NCBI GenBank assembly: GCA_963575745.1
Contig: CAUYUJ010016470.1
Coordinates: forward strand, 140,001 to 204,000
DNA: 64,000 nucleotides
Reading direction: 5' to 3'
Source of the DNA: Prorocentrum cordatum
Lineage: Eukaryota > Sar > Dinophyceae > Prorocentrales > Prorocentraceae
Notes under the pieces: model-generated
Told to the model about the DNA's origin: nothing
Database searches by the model: none
Seen by the model: the letters and a program-made list of their open reading frames with translations, nothing else
Made by a program: the position numbers and the translations under genes
In this document: positions 1-10,479 of the stretch, one piece after another
How the letters are laid out: the number at the start of each line of letters is the position of its first letter
Numbering within the stretch: position 1 is the first letter of the stretch

Positions 1-308
1 GACGCGAGAACCAACTGCATGTGCCCCCGTGCGTCAACACGAATGTGTATCCTCTTCCTTGCCCGACGTCGGTGGCAATTTGGGCTCAGTCGCTCGCCCG
101 TTTCTGATTCACTGTTGGGCGCTGCAGTTGGCCTTCGGCCCTTCGCCCGCGACGCCGCGCGGCGCAAACGCGCAGGAGGAACGCAAAGGTGGCCGAGGCG
201 GAGGGGACCGCGGAGGAAAGACCCTTGGGGATCCAGGCCGCCTGGCTGGCAGGGTCCCCCTTTCGCAGAGCTCAAAAGCCGGGCTAGGGGGATTGGCAAC
301 AGGTCTGA
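1..308. other. no gene recognised
   Basis: Unique-looking GC-rich DNA. Two overlapping frames are open but show no domain, and their composition does not resemble the coding-like stretch that follows. Confidence 0.4.
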
Positions 309-1565
309 GGAGGACACGTGACCACAGAGGTCGCGGCCAAAATGAAGCTGACGCCCTTGGTCTGGGAGGCCGACGGCACGTCCAATTTCGTGGGTGGTCA
401 CGTCAGCACGGCTTCTTAACATTCTTTCGTCCTCGCCTACGAGGATGGTGAGACGCCGTGTTTCCAGAGCGTCAGCTCGGTCGTCGCACACGAACGCGTT
501 GCCAAGGCCATGTGCAGCGATGTCCCGAGGACGCTCATTAGAATAATCCCGGACTCTCCGCGCTCGTGCTGGTATATGTGCTTCAGACGCCACGGGATGA
601 CGCAACACAGCGATGTGAACTTATGGATCAGGCCGGGGACGGATAGCCTGAAACATGGATGTTTCAACCTGAGGAACAAGCACAAGAAATCGCCGTCGCA
701 GCAGACCGAGGCCATCGAGGTCGCCAAGGAAGCGGAGCCCGCGAAATACAAGGACGGTCCAGTGGTACCGAACGTCGAGTTGAAGAAAACCCACCGGACC
801 ATCCTGAAACACGAACGTTTGGGGGCTGCTGCGGGCTTGACGATTGCCTTCGGTGGGTAGAATTACATCATGCATGTGTGCCTGCACTGCAAGACGGCTC
901 CTCTCAAGCCGAAGAATGGATGCATTGCGCGGTGCTGTCGCAGCCTGACGAGCTGAACGAGCTAGGAGGCGCCACTGCCGGAAGCAGCTGGAGGTGCGTG
1001 AGCCACAGGCGGGGCCGCAAAAGGGCGGAGAAGAGCACGGCAACGACGCGTGGGAAGACGGCGGAGATGGTCGACTTTGGCCACGGGGCCCCGAAGCTGG
1101 AGGGCACCCTTGCTGTCCGGAGGACGGCTAATCTGGTGTCCGTCATCAATGCCACGAGAGGGGACGATATCAAGCTGGACAGGTTGTTGTATTGGGACCA
1201 TGCGCAGTCATGGGCGCCATCGGCTCCAACGACGAGGAGGCCTACAGAAAAGGCCATCAAGCACGTGTCCACGATCTCAGGGGAGGGGGCCACCGCAGAC
1301 TTGCTCAGGGACTTGCATCGCGGCTTTTCCAGGGCAAGTTCACGGGCAACTATCGCGCCTTCCGCCCGCCCGAGATCTGCGCCATACTGGGCGAAGCGGA
1401 GCGCAAAAGGGTGACCAATTATCTGCTCCCGTTCTTCTGCATCTCGAACTCCGCGGGCGAGCTCCAGACAGCCAAGACGGGCAAGAAGAAGGGGCGGCTC
1501 CCGAAACGATCGGGGCGAGCCAGGAGGCCGCAGAGGGCCTGGTCGTGCGTGCCAGCAAGCTCTGA
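309..1565 (+). pseudogene. decayed unidentified protein gene
   Basis: Reading from about 309, one frame gives a balanced, protein-like composition with a possible ATG at 342. It is interrupted by TAA at 417-419 and TAG at 858-860, yet stays protein-like on both sides of each stop. After 858 the same frame gives a Cys/His-rich stretch (MHVCLHCKTAPLKPKNGC). Protein-like sequence then continues in other frames: about 1060-1340 (EMVDFGHGAPKLEGTL, EKAIKHVSTISGEGA) and about 1335-1500 (GNYRAFRPPEICAILGEAE, ending Lys/Arg-rich). I do not recognise the family. The pattern of two nonsense codons and one or two frame changes without loss of composition suggests a recently inactivated gene or retrocopy. 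Unrecognised short introns are the alternative. Confidence 0.4.
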
Positions 1566-4500
1566 TCAGGAGGTCGCCGGGGCCCGACGAGGCGCCCAGG
1601 CGGCGTCGGCGGCGTCGCCCCAGACAGCAGGTCAGGGCGGATCGCCGCCGCCGCGCGGGGAAAATGGCCGCCGGGCGGCGGTCGGAGGGCCGCTGACTGG
1701 CGGCGGTGCGCCGCGGCGCCAGCTGGCCGCGCGGCTCGGGCGGCGCCGCGCACCCGCCTGCATCTACTGCGCGGGGCTCCACGCGACGGGGCGGGGGCCT
1801 CGCTGGCGGGGCCGCGCGTGAGACGGCCGCCGCAGGGCCCTGGGCGCGTTGAGCGTAGCGGTCGCCTCGTGTCCGGGAGCAGGTGGGCCGCGCGCGGCTG
1901 AGATAGTGCCCGCCGTGTCCGGCGGAAGCTCAGAAGGGGGGCGCGCCCGCGAGGCAGTCCCGCAATCCCCGTCGGCTGGTGGGCGCCCTCCCATCTCGAC
2001 GGCGCCCGCCCGTCGACGTGCTCTCCCTTCCCGCCGCGGGCGTCGTGGAGGGGGTAGGTCCTGTGGGGTGGGCGGGGCTTCGGGGCCGCGCGGGCCTCCG
2101 TTCTTCTGCTGGTTCGTTGCGCGGTCGAGACTCTTGGATCGTCGCGCGACCCAGGTATGGGGCTCCCGCTTTCGACTGCCCGCGCGCCTCCTGGGCGGTC
2201 TCGATGCCCCGTCGACTGGTGGGCGCTCCGCCGGCGCGGAGTCCCCGCCCGTCCGCGCGCCCCCCCCTCCCGCCGCGGCGGGCGGGGGGAGGGCGCTCGA
2301 CGGGCGGGTGCGCCCTCGCGAGGAGGAGGGGTCCTCTGGGGGTCGGGCAGGATCTCGAGGCCGCGCTTCATGCCCTGTTCTGGAATTTCAGCGCTGTCGT
2401 GATTGCAGGGTCGTCGCGCGTTTCGCAGCCGCTCGCTGCGCGGGGGGCCGGTGGGCGCCCGCCCGGGGCGAAGGCGCCCACCCGTTCGCGCGCCCTCCCC
2501 TTCCGCCGCGGCCGGGGGGGGGGGCGCTCGACGGGGGTGCGCGCCTTCGGTGGGGGATGGGCCCCATGGGGGGCGGGCAGGGCATCGGGGCGGCCCGTGC
2601 TCCTATCCGTCGGGCCAGAGGTCGGTCAGGTCAGCGGGCTCGTCGCATGTTTTGCAGCCGCTTGTTTCTCGGGGGGCGCGGCCGCGCTGGCCCCTGGGGT
2701 GGTCTGTCGGCAGGAATTCGCGCGCGGCGGCGCCGCGCGCTCGCGTTGGTGGAGCGGCCCTCCATGCCTGGGCGGTTCCCCACGGGGTCGGCGAGGGCGG
2801 GGGCGCCCGAGTTGCCGGGGGCAGGGCGGCGTGAGAAAGCTGGGGAGGTCCTTGGCTTCGAGATGCTCGAAGACAACCGAGAGAGGTGGGCGCGGGGCGT
2901 GGGGGAGGCCTTCAGGCTGGGTTTCAAACGGAGTTGTTGGGCAGCACTGGGCCGCGGGCCCGCCGAGGAGGGCGCCGGGCCCGCCCCGGGCGCCCCCGCC
3001 CGGGCGGTGCAGCGCTGTCAGAGAGAAGCGATGAAGGCGGGGGCCGCGAGGGCCCTGGCGGGCAGGCGCCGCCGACCTCGGGGCCGGGCGCCCTGGGTCA
3101 GGCGCCCCGCGGCCCCGAGAGAGCGAGCACCTCAGCCGTCGGCCGAAGGGGCAAGGTCCGGCAGCGGCGGCGCGGTAATAGCGATTGCTGGCGCCGGCGG
3201 GGCCCCGCTCGATCCTGTGGGGGGGTGGCCCCGCCGACGCGCGAGGAGGGCGGGCTGCCGCCAGGTCCGGGGGGGCCCGGGCAAGGGGCAGCTACGTCGG
3301 TCGCGCCCCCCGCCGATCGGGGCAGGTTCGGCCCGGGGCCGGCGACCAGGGGGGCGCCCGCAGCGCCCGAGGCGCGGGCGAGAAGGGGGCGCGGCCGATG
3401 GCGGACGAGAGCGAGAAGAGGGCGACGAAGAGGACGCCGTGCCGGCAGAGGGAATGGTGGATTTCGCGCTGGCGCCCCCTCGACATCCGCAGCCGCCCGC
3501 CCCGCCGCGGCCGGAGATCGGGGGGCCCCTGGGCGTGGGGCCACCGACGGCGCCGCTGTCAGAGGAGGGGCGCCATCCGCGGCGATGCTGGCAGTGCTAA
3601 TGGGCGCCCCTACCCGCGAGGGGGGCGCGCGGGCGCCGAGCGACTTGGGGCGCCCGCAGGCTGGCGCCGGTCGCGCCGGGCGGGGGCGCGATGGGGGAGG
3701 CGCGAGGGCGAGCTGCGGTTTATCGGGGACTTCGAAGACCGGGTCGGCGAGGGCTCGGGAAGCGCCGCGACATTTTCGCGCGCGGGCCGAATGCAGACGT
3801 CAGCAAAGAAGTCGCCGAGGCCGCGAAATGCTGCGTGGAGCTTCTCGGGCGCCCGATCGCGCCGGAGGGGCGCGGGCAGCTGTCGGGTGGGGGGGCAGGG
3901 TGTGGCAGCTCAGTGCGCTGCGCGAGAAGCATCGATGCAGCGATCCAGCAGCGCGGCACCCTGCGGGGCGAGGCCGCGGGATCGGGGGGCGAGCCCCGCG
4001 GATGGGGCCGACCTCTGAGGAGAAGGAGGGCGCGACGGCGACGCCGATGGCTCCTCGAGCCGCGGCTCAGCCCCGCAGAGGACGTGGCCCGCTGGGCCAG
4101 CCGCGGCCCTGCGGGCGCCGCGTGCAGGGCGGGGGCCATGGCCCCCTGGCAGCCGGGGCAGCCGGCTGCGCGGGGCGGGCCGCCCCGCCCTTGCGCGCGG
4201 CCGTCGGCCGGGGCCGCTCGGGCGGAGGGGGAAGCTCGAGGGCCTGCGCCGCCCCAGAGTATGGCCAGAGGCCGCCTCTCGAGCGGCGGGCAAGCACTGG
4301 CGACCATCGAGGATGGCCTGCTAGCCCCGCGGCGCGGCGAGCATGCGGTGCTGGGAGTCTGTGGCTTCGTCGAGCGACTCCCCGCCCAACGTGAGAGGGG
4401 GGCCTCGCCTGGGGCCGCTTGGAGAACGACGTGCGGATGGGGGCCGGCAAGCAGACGCGCAGGGGTGGGGCACCCGCCCCGCCGAGCGCAGCTGCTCGGC

Positions 4501-4880
4501 GGAGGTCAGCAAGGTGCTTCGAGGCCGCTGCCTCGGCCCGCGCCCGGCGGGCGCCCGTGGCAAGCGGGCCCCCGAGCAGGTCGTGGTGGTCGAGGGCCGG
4601 GGCGTGACGGAGGCGCCGCCGAGGGTGTTCGTGGACCAGACGGCCTGAGCCCAGTGCTGCATGCAGCTTCCCGGGTTCGCCGCAGCTGCTCGGCATGATC
4701 GCGCTCTGCGCGCGCAGCGCTGCCGAGCCAAATCGTGCACGGACTCGCGTGCGCCTTTCTTTCTACGGCGTGCGCAGGCATGCTGCCAACGATGGCGTGA
4801 GGTTCGAATGTGAGTGCCAGTCTTCCCTCTCCTGCTTTCTCCTCCCCCAGCGCGTCCCCCCTCCGTTCCAATCTCTCTAG
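1566..4880. other. very GC-rich region without a credible gene
   Basis: Open frames of several hundred codons exist on both strands at once, rich in Gly, Ala, Arg and Pro. This is what extreme GC content without stop codons produces. I see no domain, no conserved motif and no start context. It includes the ~235-bp tandem repeat listed separately. Confidence 0.5.
1978..2690. repeat. three degenerate ~235-bp tandem units
   Basis: Units begin near 1978, 2218 and 2450. Each opens with a GGTGGGCGC-type block, passes through a CCGCCGCGG core and an inverted GGGCGCTCGACGGG-like block, and closes near a TCGTCGCGCG motif (2150, 2411 and the weaker 2641). Similarity is moderate, so the array is old. 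Confidence 0.5.
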
Positions 4881-4914
4881 GCATCCTAGATGGGATCGGA
4901 GTAGATGTGGTCGG

Positions 4915-5042
4915 GGGGTCGCGCCGCATCGCCGATGCATCGACGATGCGGTTCGATGCCGAAGCCGATTTTTTCCACGCCCACGTCGCCGATGCGTCGC
5001 CGACGTCGGCGATGTATCGCCGATGCATTGGCGATGCGGTGC
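4915..5042. repeat. short palindromic iterations of CGCCGATGCATCG type
   Basis: A run of 8-12-bp words (CGCCGATGC, CATCGCCGATG, TCGCCGACG) repeated with slight changes. Most are self-complementary or near it, so the segment is a cluster of small cruciform-prone words. No gene is evident. Confidence 0.55.
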
Positions 5043-5151
5043 GATTCTCTGTCCCCATCTATGCAGACCCCTTCTAGGAGGCTTGCAATTTCATCACCTC
5101 CCCAATGGCAGGTTCGCGTCGTGTCGACCAGCGGCGACCCCGCCGCCGGTG

Positions 5152-5243
5152 TTCAACGTTGAATACCGTCGGTCGCCCAAATTCGGTCAATGTTGAACGA
5201 TCAGACGTTTCGGAAACGACCGATCGTTCAAGGTTGAACGATC
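5152..5243. repeat. cluster of perfect inverted repeats
   Basis: Within 92 bp there are a 12-bp perfect palindrome TTCAACGTTGAA (5152-5163), a direct TTGAACGATC (5193-5202), a hairpin CGTTTC-G-GAAACG (5206-5218) and a 10-bp inverted repeat GATCGTTCAA/TTGAACGATC with a 2-bp spacer (5222-5243). The shared word TTGAACGATC links them. The arrangement resembles a multi-site protein-binding region or remnants of a short fold-back element. No function can be assigned from sequence alone. Confidence 0.6.
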
Positions 5244-5259
5244 CCCGCGGTGTCAGGAA

Positions 5260-5940
5260 CCAGCGCCGGGGTCGACACGACACGAACCCGCCGTGCTTTC
5301 CCATACCCCCGACGTCCAGATTCTTTCGTAATTTGGGCTTCCAGCGGAATGTGCACCACACCCTTTCCCAGGGAACGGTTTTCCATCCCGAACCCTATCT
5401 TTGTACGATCCTGGGGTCTAGTAGAGGCCCTCAGATTCCAACTTGGGGGGCGTATCCGCAGCTTCCTTGCTTGCTTTCGCGTCACGAGAAAGTGCCATCG
5501 TCCTGTTTGTTTCCCCTTTCCCTTCCCTCCTTCCCCTTCCCTCCTTCCCTCGCCGCTCGTCCCAGAGTCTCCGTGGCCGCTCGGCGCCTGGAGCGAGTCC
5601 TCCGTGTGGGGATCAGGGCGGACTTCCGCCCGCCCGCCCGCAGACGACGAGGCTGGGCGCCGGCCGAAGGCATTTTTTGTTGTGGGGCACTCTTGGTCGG
5701 ACCGATTTGCTATGATGCCCCAAATACGCTGCAGCATAAGGTTAAGTCGGGCACGTCCCTCTACAGGAGGAATGTTCAAACATGGTTAGAACATGGTCAG
5801 CGGACGATTGTTCTACCATTTCTGATCATTCCCAAGCCTGCTTGGTTGGGTATTCGTTTTGAATAGAGTACTGCGGTCGCGTCTTCTCCTCCTCCCGCCT
5901 CCCGCCTCCTGCCTCTCGCCGCTTTCTCGCCTCCTGCCCC
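5260..5940. other. no gene recognised
   Basis: Unique sequence of ordinary complexity, with a C/T-rich tract at 5510-5570 (CCTTCCCTCC repeats). A plus-strand frame is open over about 5105-5866 but shows no recognisable domain. Confidence 0.35.
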
Positions 5941-7065
5941 CGGGGACCTCGCCGTCCCTGGGGGGCTGCGATCTGCGACGCTGTCGCCACTTTCGAGGGC
6001 TGCTGGTGGGTCCAGCGGAGTGAGGCACGGCGCAGACCTGAGCAGGACCTCGCCGTCCCTGGGGGGCTGCGATCTGCGACGATGTCGCCACTTTGGTGGG
6101 TCCAGCGGAGTGAGGCACCGCGCAGACCTGAGCGGGACCTCGCCGTCCTTGGGGGGCTGTGATTTGCGATACTGTCGCCTTTTTTCGAGGGCTGCTGGTG
6201 GGTCCAGCGGAGTGAAGCACCGCGCAGACCTGAGCGGGACCTCGCCGTTCCTGGTGGGCTGCGATCTGCGATATTGTCGCCATTTTCGAGGGCTGCTGGT
6301 GGGTCCAGCGGAGTGAGGCACCGCGCAGACCTGAGCGGGACCTCGCCGTCCCTGGGGGGCTGCGATTTGCGACGCTGTCGCAACTTTCGAGGGCTGCTGG
6401 TGGGTCCAGCGGAGTAAGGCACCGCGCAGACCTGAGCGGGACCTTGCCGTCCCTGGGGGGCTGTGATCTGCGACACTTTTGCCACTTTCGAGGGCTGCTG
6501 GTGGGTCCAGCGGAGTGAGGCACCATGCAGACCTGAGCGGGACCTCGCCGTTCCTGGTGGGCTGCGATCTGCGACGCGGTCGCCATTTTCGAGGGCTGCT
6601 GGTGGGTCCAGCGGAGTGAGGCACCGGGCAGACCTGAGCGGGACCTCGCCGTCCCTGGGGGGCTGCGATTTGCGACGCTGTCGCAACTTTCGAGGGCTGC
6701 TGGTGGGTCCAGCGGAGAGAGGCACCGCGCAGACCTGAGCGGGACCTCGCCGTCCCTGGGGGGCTGCGATTTGCGACGCTGTCGCAACTTTCGAGGGCTG
6801 CTGGTGGGTCCAGCGGAGTAAGGCACCGCGCAGACCTGAGCGGGACCTTGCCGTCCCTGGGGGGCTGTGATCTGCGACACTTTTGCCACTTTCGAGGGCT
6901 GCTGGTGGGTCCAGCGGAGTGAGGCACCATGCAGACCTGAGCGGGACCTCGCCGTTCCTGGGGGCTGCGATCTGCGACACTTTTGCCACTTTCGAGGGCT
7001 GCTGGTGGGTCCAGCGGAGTGAGGCACCACGCAGATCTGAGCGGGACCTTGGAATCCCCGGGGGG
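5941..7065. repeat. ~101-bp minisatellite, about 12 copies
   Basis: Units start with GACCTCGCCGTCCCTGG, near 5942, 6047, 6137, 6238, 6338, 6440, 6539, 6640, 6741, 6842, 6942 and 7045, and contain GAGGGCTGCTGGTGGGTCC and CAGCGGAGTGAGGCACC. Spacing is about 101 bp, with one 90-bp unit lacking part of the middle. Because the period is not a multiple of three, each minus-strand frame reads the unit in all three phases, yet all three stay open for about 380-430 codons. The unit therefore lacks antisense stop codons in every phase. No protein family is apparent. Confidence 0.9.
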
Positions 7066-7770
7066 CTGCGAGACACGAATGCCGCTCGCAGAAGTATATG
7101 CGCCCGTGTCACGTCATCACCTCCGTATAACGTCTCCCAAGCTACTCATGCCCCGCATTGCGCAGGGGTTGGGTACGTCGACCGGGATTTTTTTTTTTTT
7201 TTTTTTTTTTTTTGTTGTGATTTTTGTCTATGTTTCGTCCAAAATCCGCTTGTGGGGGGACATGCCCGACCTATGCAGAAGGGTTTCTGTAGTAAGGTTT
7301 GCGCCTTCCGAGACCTCTGCCGGCTTTGCTGATGCGGTTGTTGCCGATGTTGCCGCTGCTTGTCCTGTGGCCCTTGCGTTCATTTTCGGGGTCGACGTTG
7401 GGTAAGAAAGTGTTTTTCTCCCCGAGCGATAAATGGGCGTTACGGGGGGGTGGGAGGGGGGCGGGGGGCTGGTAACGTTATGTCTCGCCCCAGCGCCGTC
7501 TGGGAATGTCTAGCAATAGCCAAAGCCAGCTCGGAGGTCAGCACGAATCGCGACGTTACCTGGGGGCGGGAGGGGGGCTGCCGGGGCCAGTAACGGCCGC
7601 TATCGCGAAACATTTGAAATGCTTTATTTCGTGATCGTTTTTAAATTCAGTGTTTTGCCGACCGGCGCGGGCCCTCGCACCCTCCCCCCCCATGGAGTGG
7701 ACCTTGGCTGTTTATGGCGTCTGTTTCAAGCAGGTGGAGTCTCCCCCATAGGGCGCACCGCTGCGGAGCC
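7066..7770. other. gene-free stretch with poly-T and G-rich blocks
   Basis: Contains a run of about 26 T at 7188-7213 and two similar G-rich blocks at about 7446-7480 and 7563-7596. Both blocks have the form GGGGG.GGGAGGGGGG...GTAACG and could form G-quadruplexes. A block around 7660-7690 (GCCGACCGGCGCGGGCCC) recurs at about 62634-62656. No gene was recognised. Confidence 0.5.
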
Positions 7771-7894
7771 CTCCCCCCTCCTCCTCCTCCTCCTCCTCCT
7801 CCTCCTCCTCCTCCTCTTCCTCCTCCTCCTTCTCCCCCTCCTCCTCCTCCTCCTCCTCCTCCTCCTCCTCCTCCTCCTCCTCCTCCTCCTCCCC
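7771..7894. repeat. (CTC)n microsatellite
   Basis: Nearly pure CCT/CTC repeat of about 120 bp with a few interruptions (CTCTTCC, TTCTCC). The poly-Pro, poly-Leu and poly-Ser frames across it are not genes. Confidence 0.95.
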
Positions 7895-8064
7895 ATAGGA
7901 CCCCTTCCGCCCAAGATCGAAACGCCGAAGAAGAGAACGCTCGCTTTTGTTCCTCGGACCTGTGCGTCTGCCTCCTCTCTCCTGGCCGGTCTCCGCGGCC
8001 ACTGGGGCTGCCGTGGTCGGCGCTCTCCAGGGGGGGGGGGGGGCGCGCCGCGCTCTTCGCCCCG

Positions 8065-8137
8065 AGAGGGGGAGGAGGAGGAGGAGCAGGAGGAGGAGGA
8101 GGAGGAGGAGGAGGAGGAGGAGGAGGAGGAGGAGGAC
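8065..8137. repeat. (GAG)n microsatellite
   Basis: GGA repeat of about 70 bp with one GCA interruption. It is complementary to the CTC tract 170 bp upstream, so the two could pair. It also directly abuts the 3' end of the minus-strand LINE that follows. Confidence 0.95.
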
Positions 8138-8163
8138 CTTTTTGACCTTGCCAAGCTGGGCAC

Positions 8164-8180
8164 TCTCCGATAAACGGAGA
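8164..8180 (-). other. LINE 3' UTR stem-loop
   Basis: On the plus strand TCTCCG-ATAAA-CGGAGA, a perfect 6-bp stem with a 5-nt loop, 15 bp downstream of the LINE stop codon. A hairpin near the 3' terminus is a usual recognition structure for LINE reverse transcriptases. That role is inferred from position. Confidence 0.6.
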
Positions 8181-8194
8181 CCCACTCGTCACAG

Positions 8195-9870
8195 TCAGTG
8201 CCCAGGCGGGAACCTCACCCCGCTCTTAGGAGGGAGACCACGCCCCAAACGAGACAGCACCTCACGGCCCGCTTTGGTGGGGCCTTGAGGTGGGCACAGC
8301 TCGGCCAGCGCCTGAACTCTGTCGACGCAGTGCCGACCGCACACCCTGCAAAACAATACACCTCGCACGCAGTCCAACTGATGGCTGCTATGCACGCGGG
8401 ACCAACACGGGTGGGCCATAACCACCCCTGGGCCGTCAAGTGGCGCGGGGGGGCCCGTGCATCGCCCAGGCACGAAATCGGCGAGGCGGCCTGCGAAGGC
8501 CCGAAACTTACGACCGCACACCTGGCACCGCAACAGGCCCTTCTTGGCAGGCTCGACCGAATGGCCAGCTGCCAACAGCCGCCGACGACGGACAACATCG
8601 GTGGGCAGCGACCTCGGGCGAGGTGGCGGCCTACCAACGCGCTCAGCCTTATTGCGGTGGCAAGTGAGGCTAACCTCCCTAATGACGTCGAGCAAACGGC
8701 ACAGCACTTGGGAGGTTAGCAAATCAACATCGTGATTTAGCTGGACAAGCTCGGGAGCCACCTCCCCTTTTGCAGCGGCCACCCCAGCAAAATAATCGGC
8801 ACAGGCATTCAAAAAGCATTCGGCCTCACTGAGGCCCCAAGCATCACGCAAGGACGCGGAAGTATGTGCTTTCGTCCACAACAACTCAATATTGCCAGAG
8901 CGAGAATCCATTGCCTCCCAGATCAAAGCCCACAGATCCATCATCGGAGAAGTTCTGGATATCAGCTCACGTGGCCTACGGAGGGCCCTCACAAGGGGGA
9001 GGTAGTCCGAATACACCACGACGTCACCCGTGGTCAGGCGCAACAGCTGGAGGAAGGCGAACAACTCAGCCCTCGGGCTGGACTGATCTCGAGTAGGTAA
9101 CGTCCCACACAGGACTCCATCACATCTAAAATCGCCAGGTTCAGAGGTCTCGTCCATACGCACCATGGCCCAACCACACCTCCGAAGTCTCCAGTCATGA
9201 GCATGTATTCCCCCAGAGCCATCAAGGCCCCAAGTGCCTCCAACAACAGGCGACCCAGCAGACAAAACACCCCATCCGAAGACAAGTGGAGCAGGCGGCG
9301 GAACACGATCAACGGCGGCAGCCAGCGTAGGGAGCCCCCTATTCCAAAAGGCACTCTCAGGACACGTACGCGCGGCCTCCTGGGCGTCAGGAACCAGATG
9401 TGCAGACTGACTCATACCACTGGACTCAATCGACTCATTGCAACTGCAAAACCAGATACGATGCATCATCGTTTCCTGACCAGCGCCGCATCGAGGGCAC
9501 ACTCCATCAGAACAGTAGCCAGCCTGTCGAAGCCGTGCTTCAGGCCAGCATCCACTACAGACAATGCACGCCAGTGGCGCTGCATCTTGATGGGAGCCGT
9601 CGGACACGAGCTTCCTGTACATACGCCTGAAAACTGTAAAATCAATACCTTCCTCAACTCCAACCCCACAATAGTGCTTGCTTGCATCCGTCCAGTTCTT
9701 CAGGGAAACCGTATGCTTCACACTCAGATCCAGGAAATACATGAAATCCGAGCGCTCAGCATCAAGCACCATCGTGGGGGTTCTCCATCTGGTCGGGGAG
9801 ATAGGCTCCCAACCTAGATCCAACAGCGTAGCCACGACAGCAGCAATAGGACCCTTCACCGTCGCCCAGC
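8195..9870 (-). CDS. LINE ORF C-terminal part: Cys cluster, RNase H, Cys-rich tail
   Basis: About 558 codons are uninterrupted on the minus strand, ending at TGA (8195-8197). In order they contain: a lead segment (GPIAAVVATLLDLGW, then TRWRTPT); a zinc-ribbon-like cluster CPRCGAGQETMMHRIWFC near 9440-9510; and an RNase H type 1 domain whose four acidic residues can be assigned to DGSGG, RAELFAF, VYSDY and NACADYFAG. A C-terminal double Cys cluster follows (LLRCQVCGRKF, then LFCRVCGRHC). In LINE elements such a region degrades the RNA of the RNA-DNA hybrid after reverse transcription. The frame is open beyond 9870, but that part is poly-Leu/Ser from the microsatellite, so the natural start is lost. 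The coding region shows no stops or shifts, suggesting recent insertion. It is most likely inactive alone because the RT is missing. Confidence 0.8.
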
Positions 9871-9877
9871 GACGGTG
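9857..9877. other. perfect hairpin at the LINE/microsatellite boundary
   Basis: CACCGTCGC-CCA-GCGACGGTG: 9-bp perfect arms, 3-nt loop, directly abutting the GGA tract. It marks the truncation point of the LINE. Confidence 0.7.
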
Positions 9878-10479
9878 GAGGAGGAGGAGGAGGAGGAGGA
9901 GGAGGAGGAGGAGGAGGAGGAGGAGGAGGAGGAGGAGGAGGAGGAGGAGCGAGGAGGAGGAGGAGGAGGAGGAGGAGGAGGAGGAGGAGGAGGAGGAGGA
10001 GGAGGAGGAGGAGGAGGAGGGAGCGAGGAGGAGGAGGAGGAGGAGGAGGAGGAGGAGGAGGAGGAGGAGGAGGAGGAGGAGGAGGAGGAGGAGGAGGAGG
10101 AGGAGAGGGAGGGAGGGAGGGAGGAGGAGGAGGAGGATGAGGAGGAGGAGGAGGAGGAGGAGGAGGAGGAGGAGGAGGAGGAGGAGGAGGAGGAGGAGGA
10201 GGAGGAGGAGGAGGAGGAGGAGGAGGAGGAGGAGGAGGAGGAGGAGGAGGAGGAGGAGGAGGAGGAGGAGGAGGAGGAGGAGGAGGAGGAGGAGGAGGAG
10301 GAGGAGGAGGAGGAGGAGGAGGAGGAGGAGGGAGGAGGAGGAGGAGGAGGAGGAGAGGAGGAGGAGGAGGAGGAGGAGGAGGAGGAGGAGGAGGAGGAGG
10401 AGGAGGAGGAGGAGGAGGAGGAGGAGGAGGAGGAGGAGGAGGAGGAGGAGGAGGAGGAGGAGGAGGAGGAGGGGGGGGG
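9878..10479. repeat. (GGA)n microsatellite, ~600 bp
   Basis: Almost pure GGA over about 600 bp, with rare interruptions (GAGCGAGG at about 9948 and 10021, GAGAGGGAGGG near 10104, a GATGAG at about 10137). The very long Glu, Arg, Gly, Leu, Pro or Ser homopolymer frames are artefacts. Confidence 0.97.

Larger units (their letters stand above)
8138..9878 (-). mobile_element. 5'-truncated LINE-like retrotransposon inside a GGA microsatellite
   Basis: The element runs right to left. Its surviving part encodes a Cys cluster, RNase H and a Cys-rich C-terminus (see the CDS), followed by a short 3' UTR. Sense 3' UTR features are a stem-loop (8164-8180) and an AAAAAGG segment just before a (TCC)n tract (8065-8137 on the plus strand). 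The 5' side ends at a perfect hairpin (9857-9877) beside a 600-bp GGA tract. Both flanks carry GGA in the same plus-strand orientation. That is as expected if one microsatellite was split by the insertion, or if a TCC tail belongs to the element. No reverse transcriptase or endonuclease remains. Confidence 0.75.

Noticed and set aside
4801-4815. tRNA B-box-like GGTTCGAATG
   Set aside because: No A-box or cloverleaf around it.
1566-4880. GC-rich coding region with frames of 300-580 codons
   Set aside because: Equal openness on both strands and no conserved motif; expected from base composition.
5941-7065. CRISPR-like array
   Set aside because: Units are nearly identical along their whole ~101 bp with no variable spacers; the genome is eukaryotic.
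9878-10479. Very long poly-Leu, poly-Glu, poly-Arg and poly-Pro frames
   Set aside because: Pure GGA microsatellite; no unique protein sequence.
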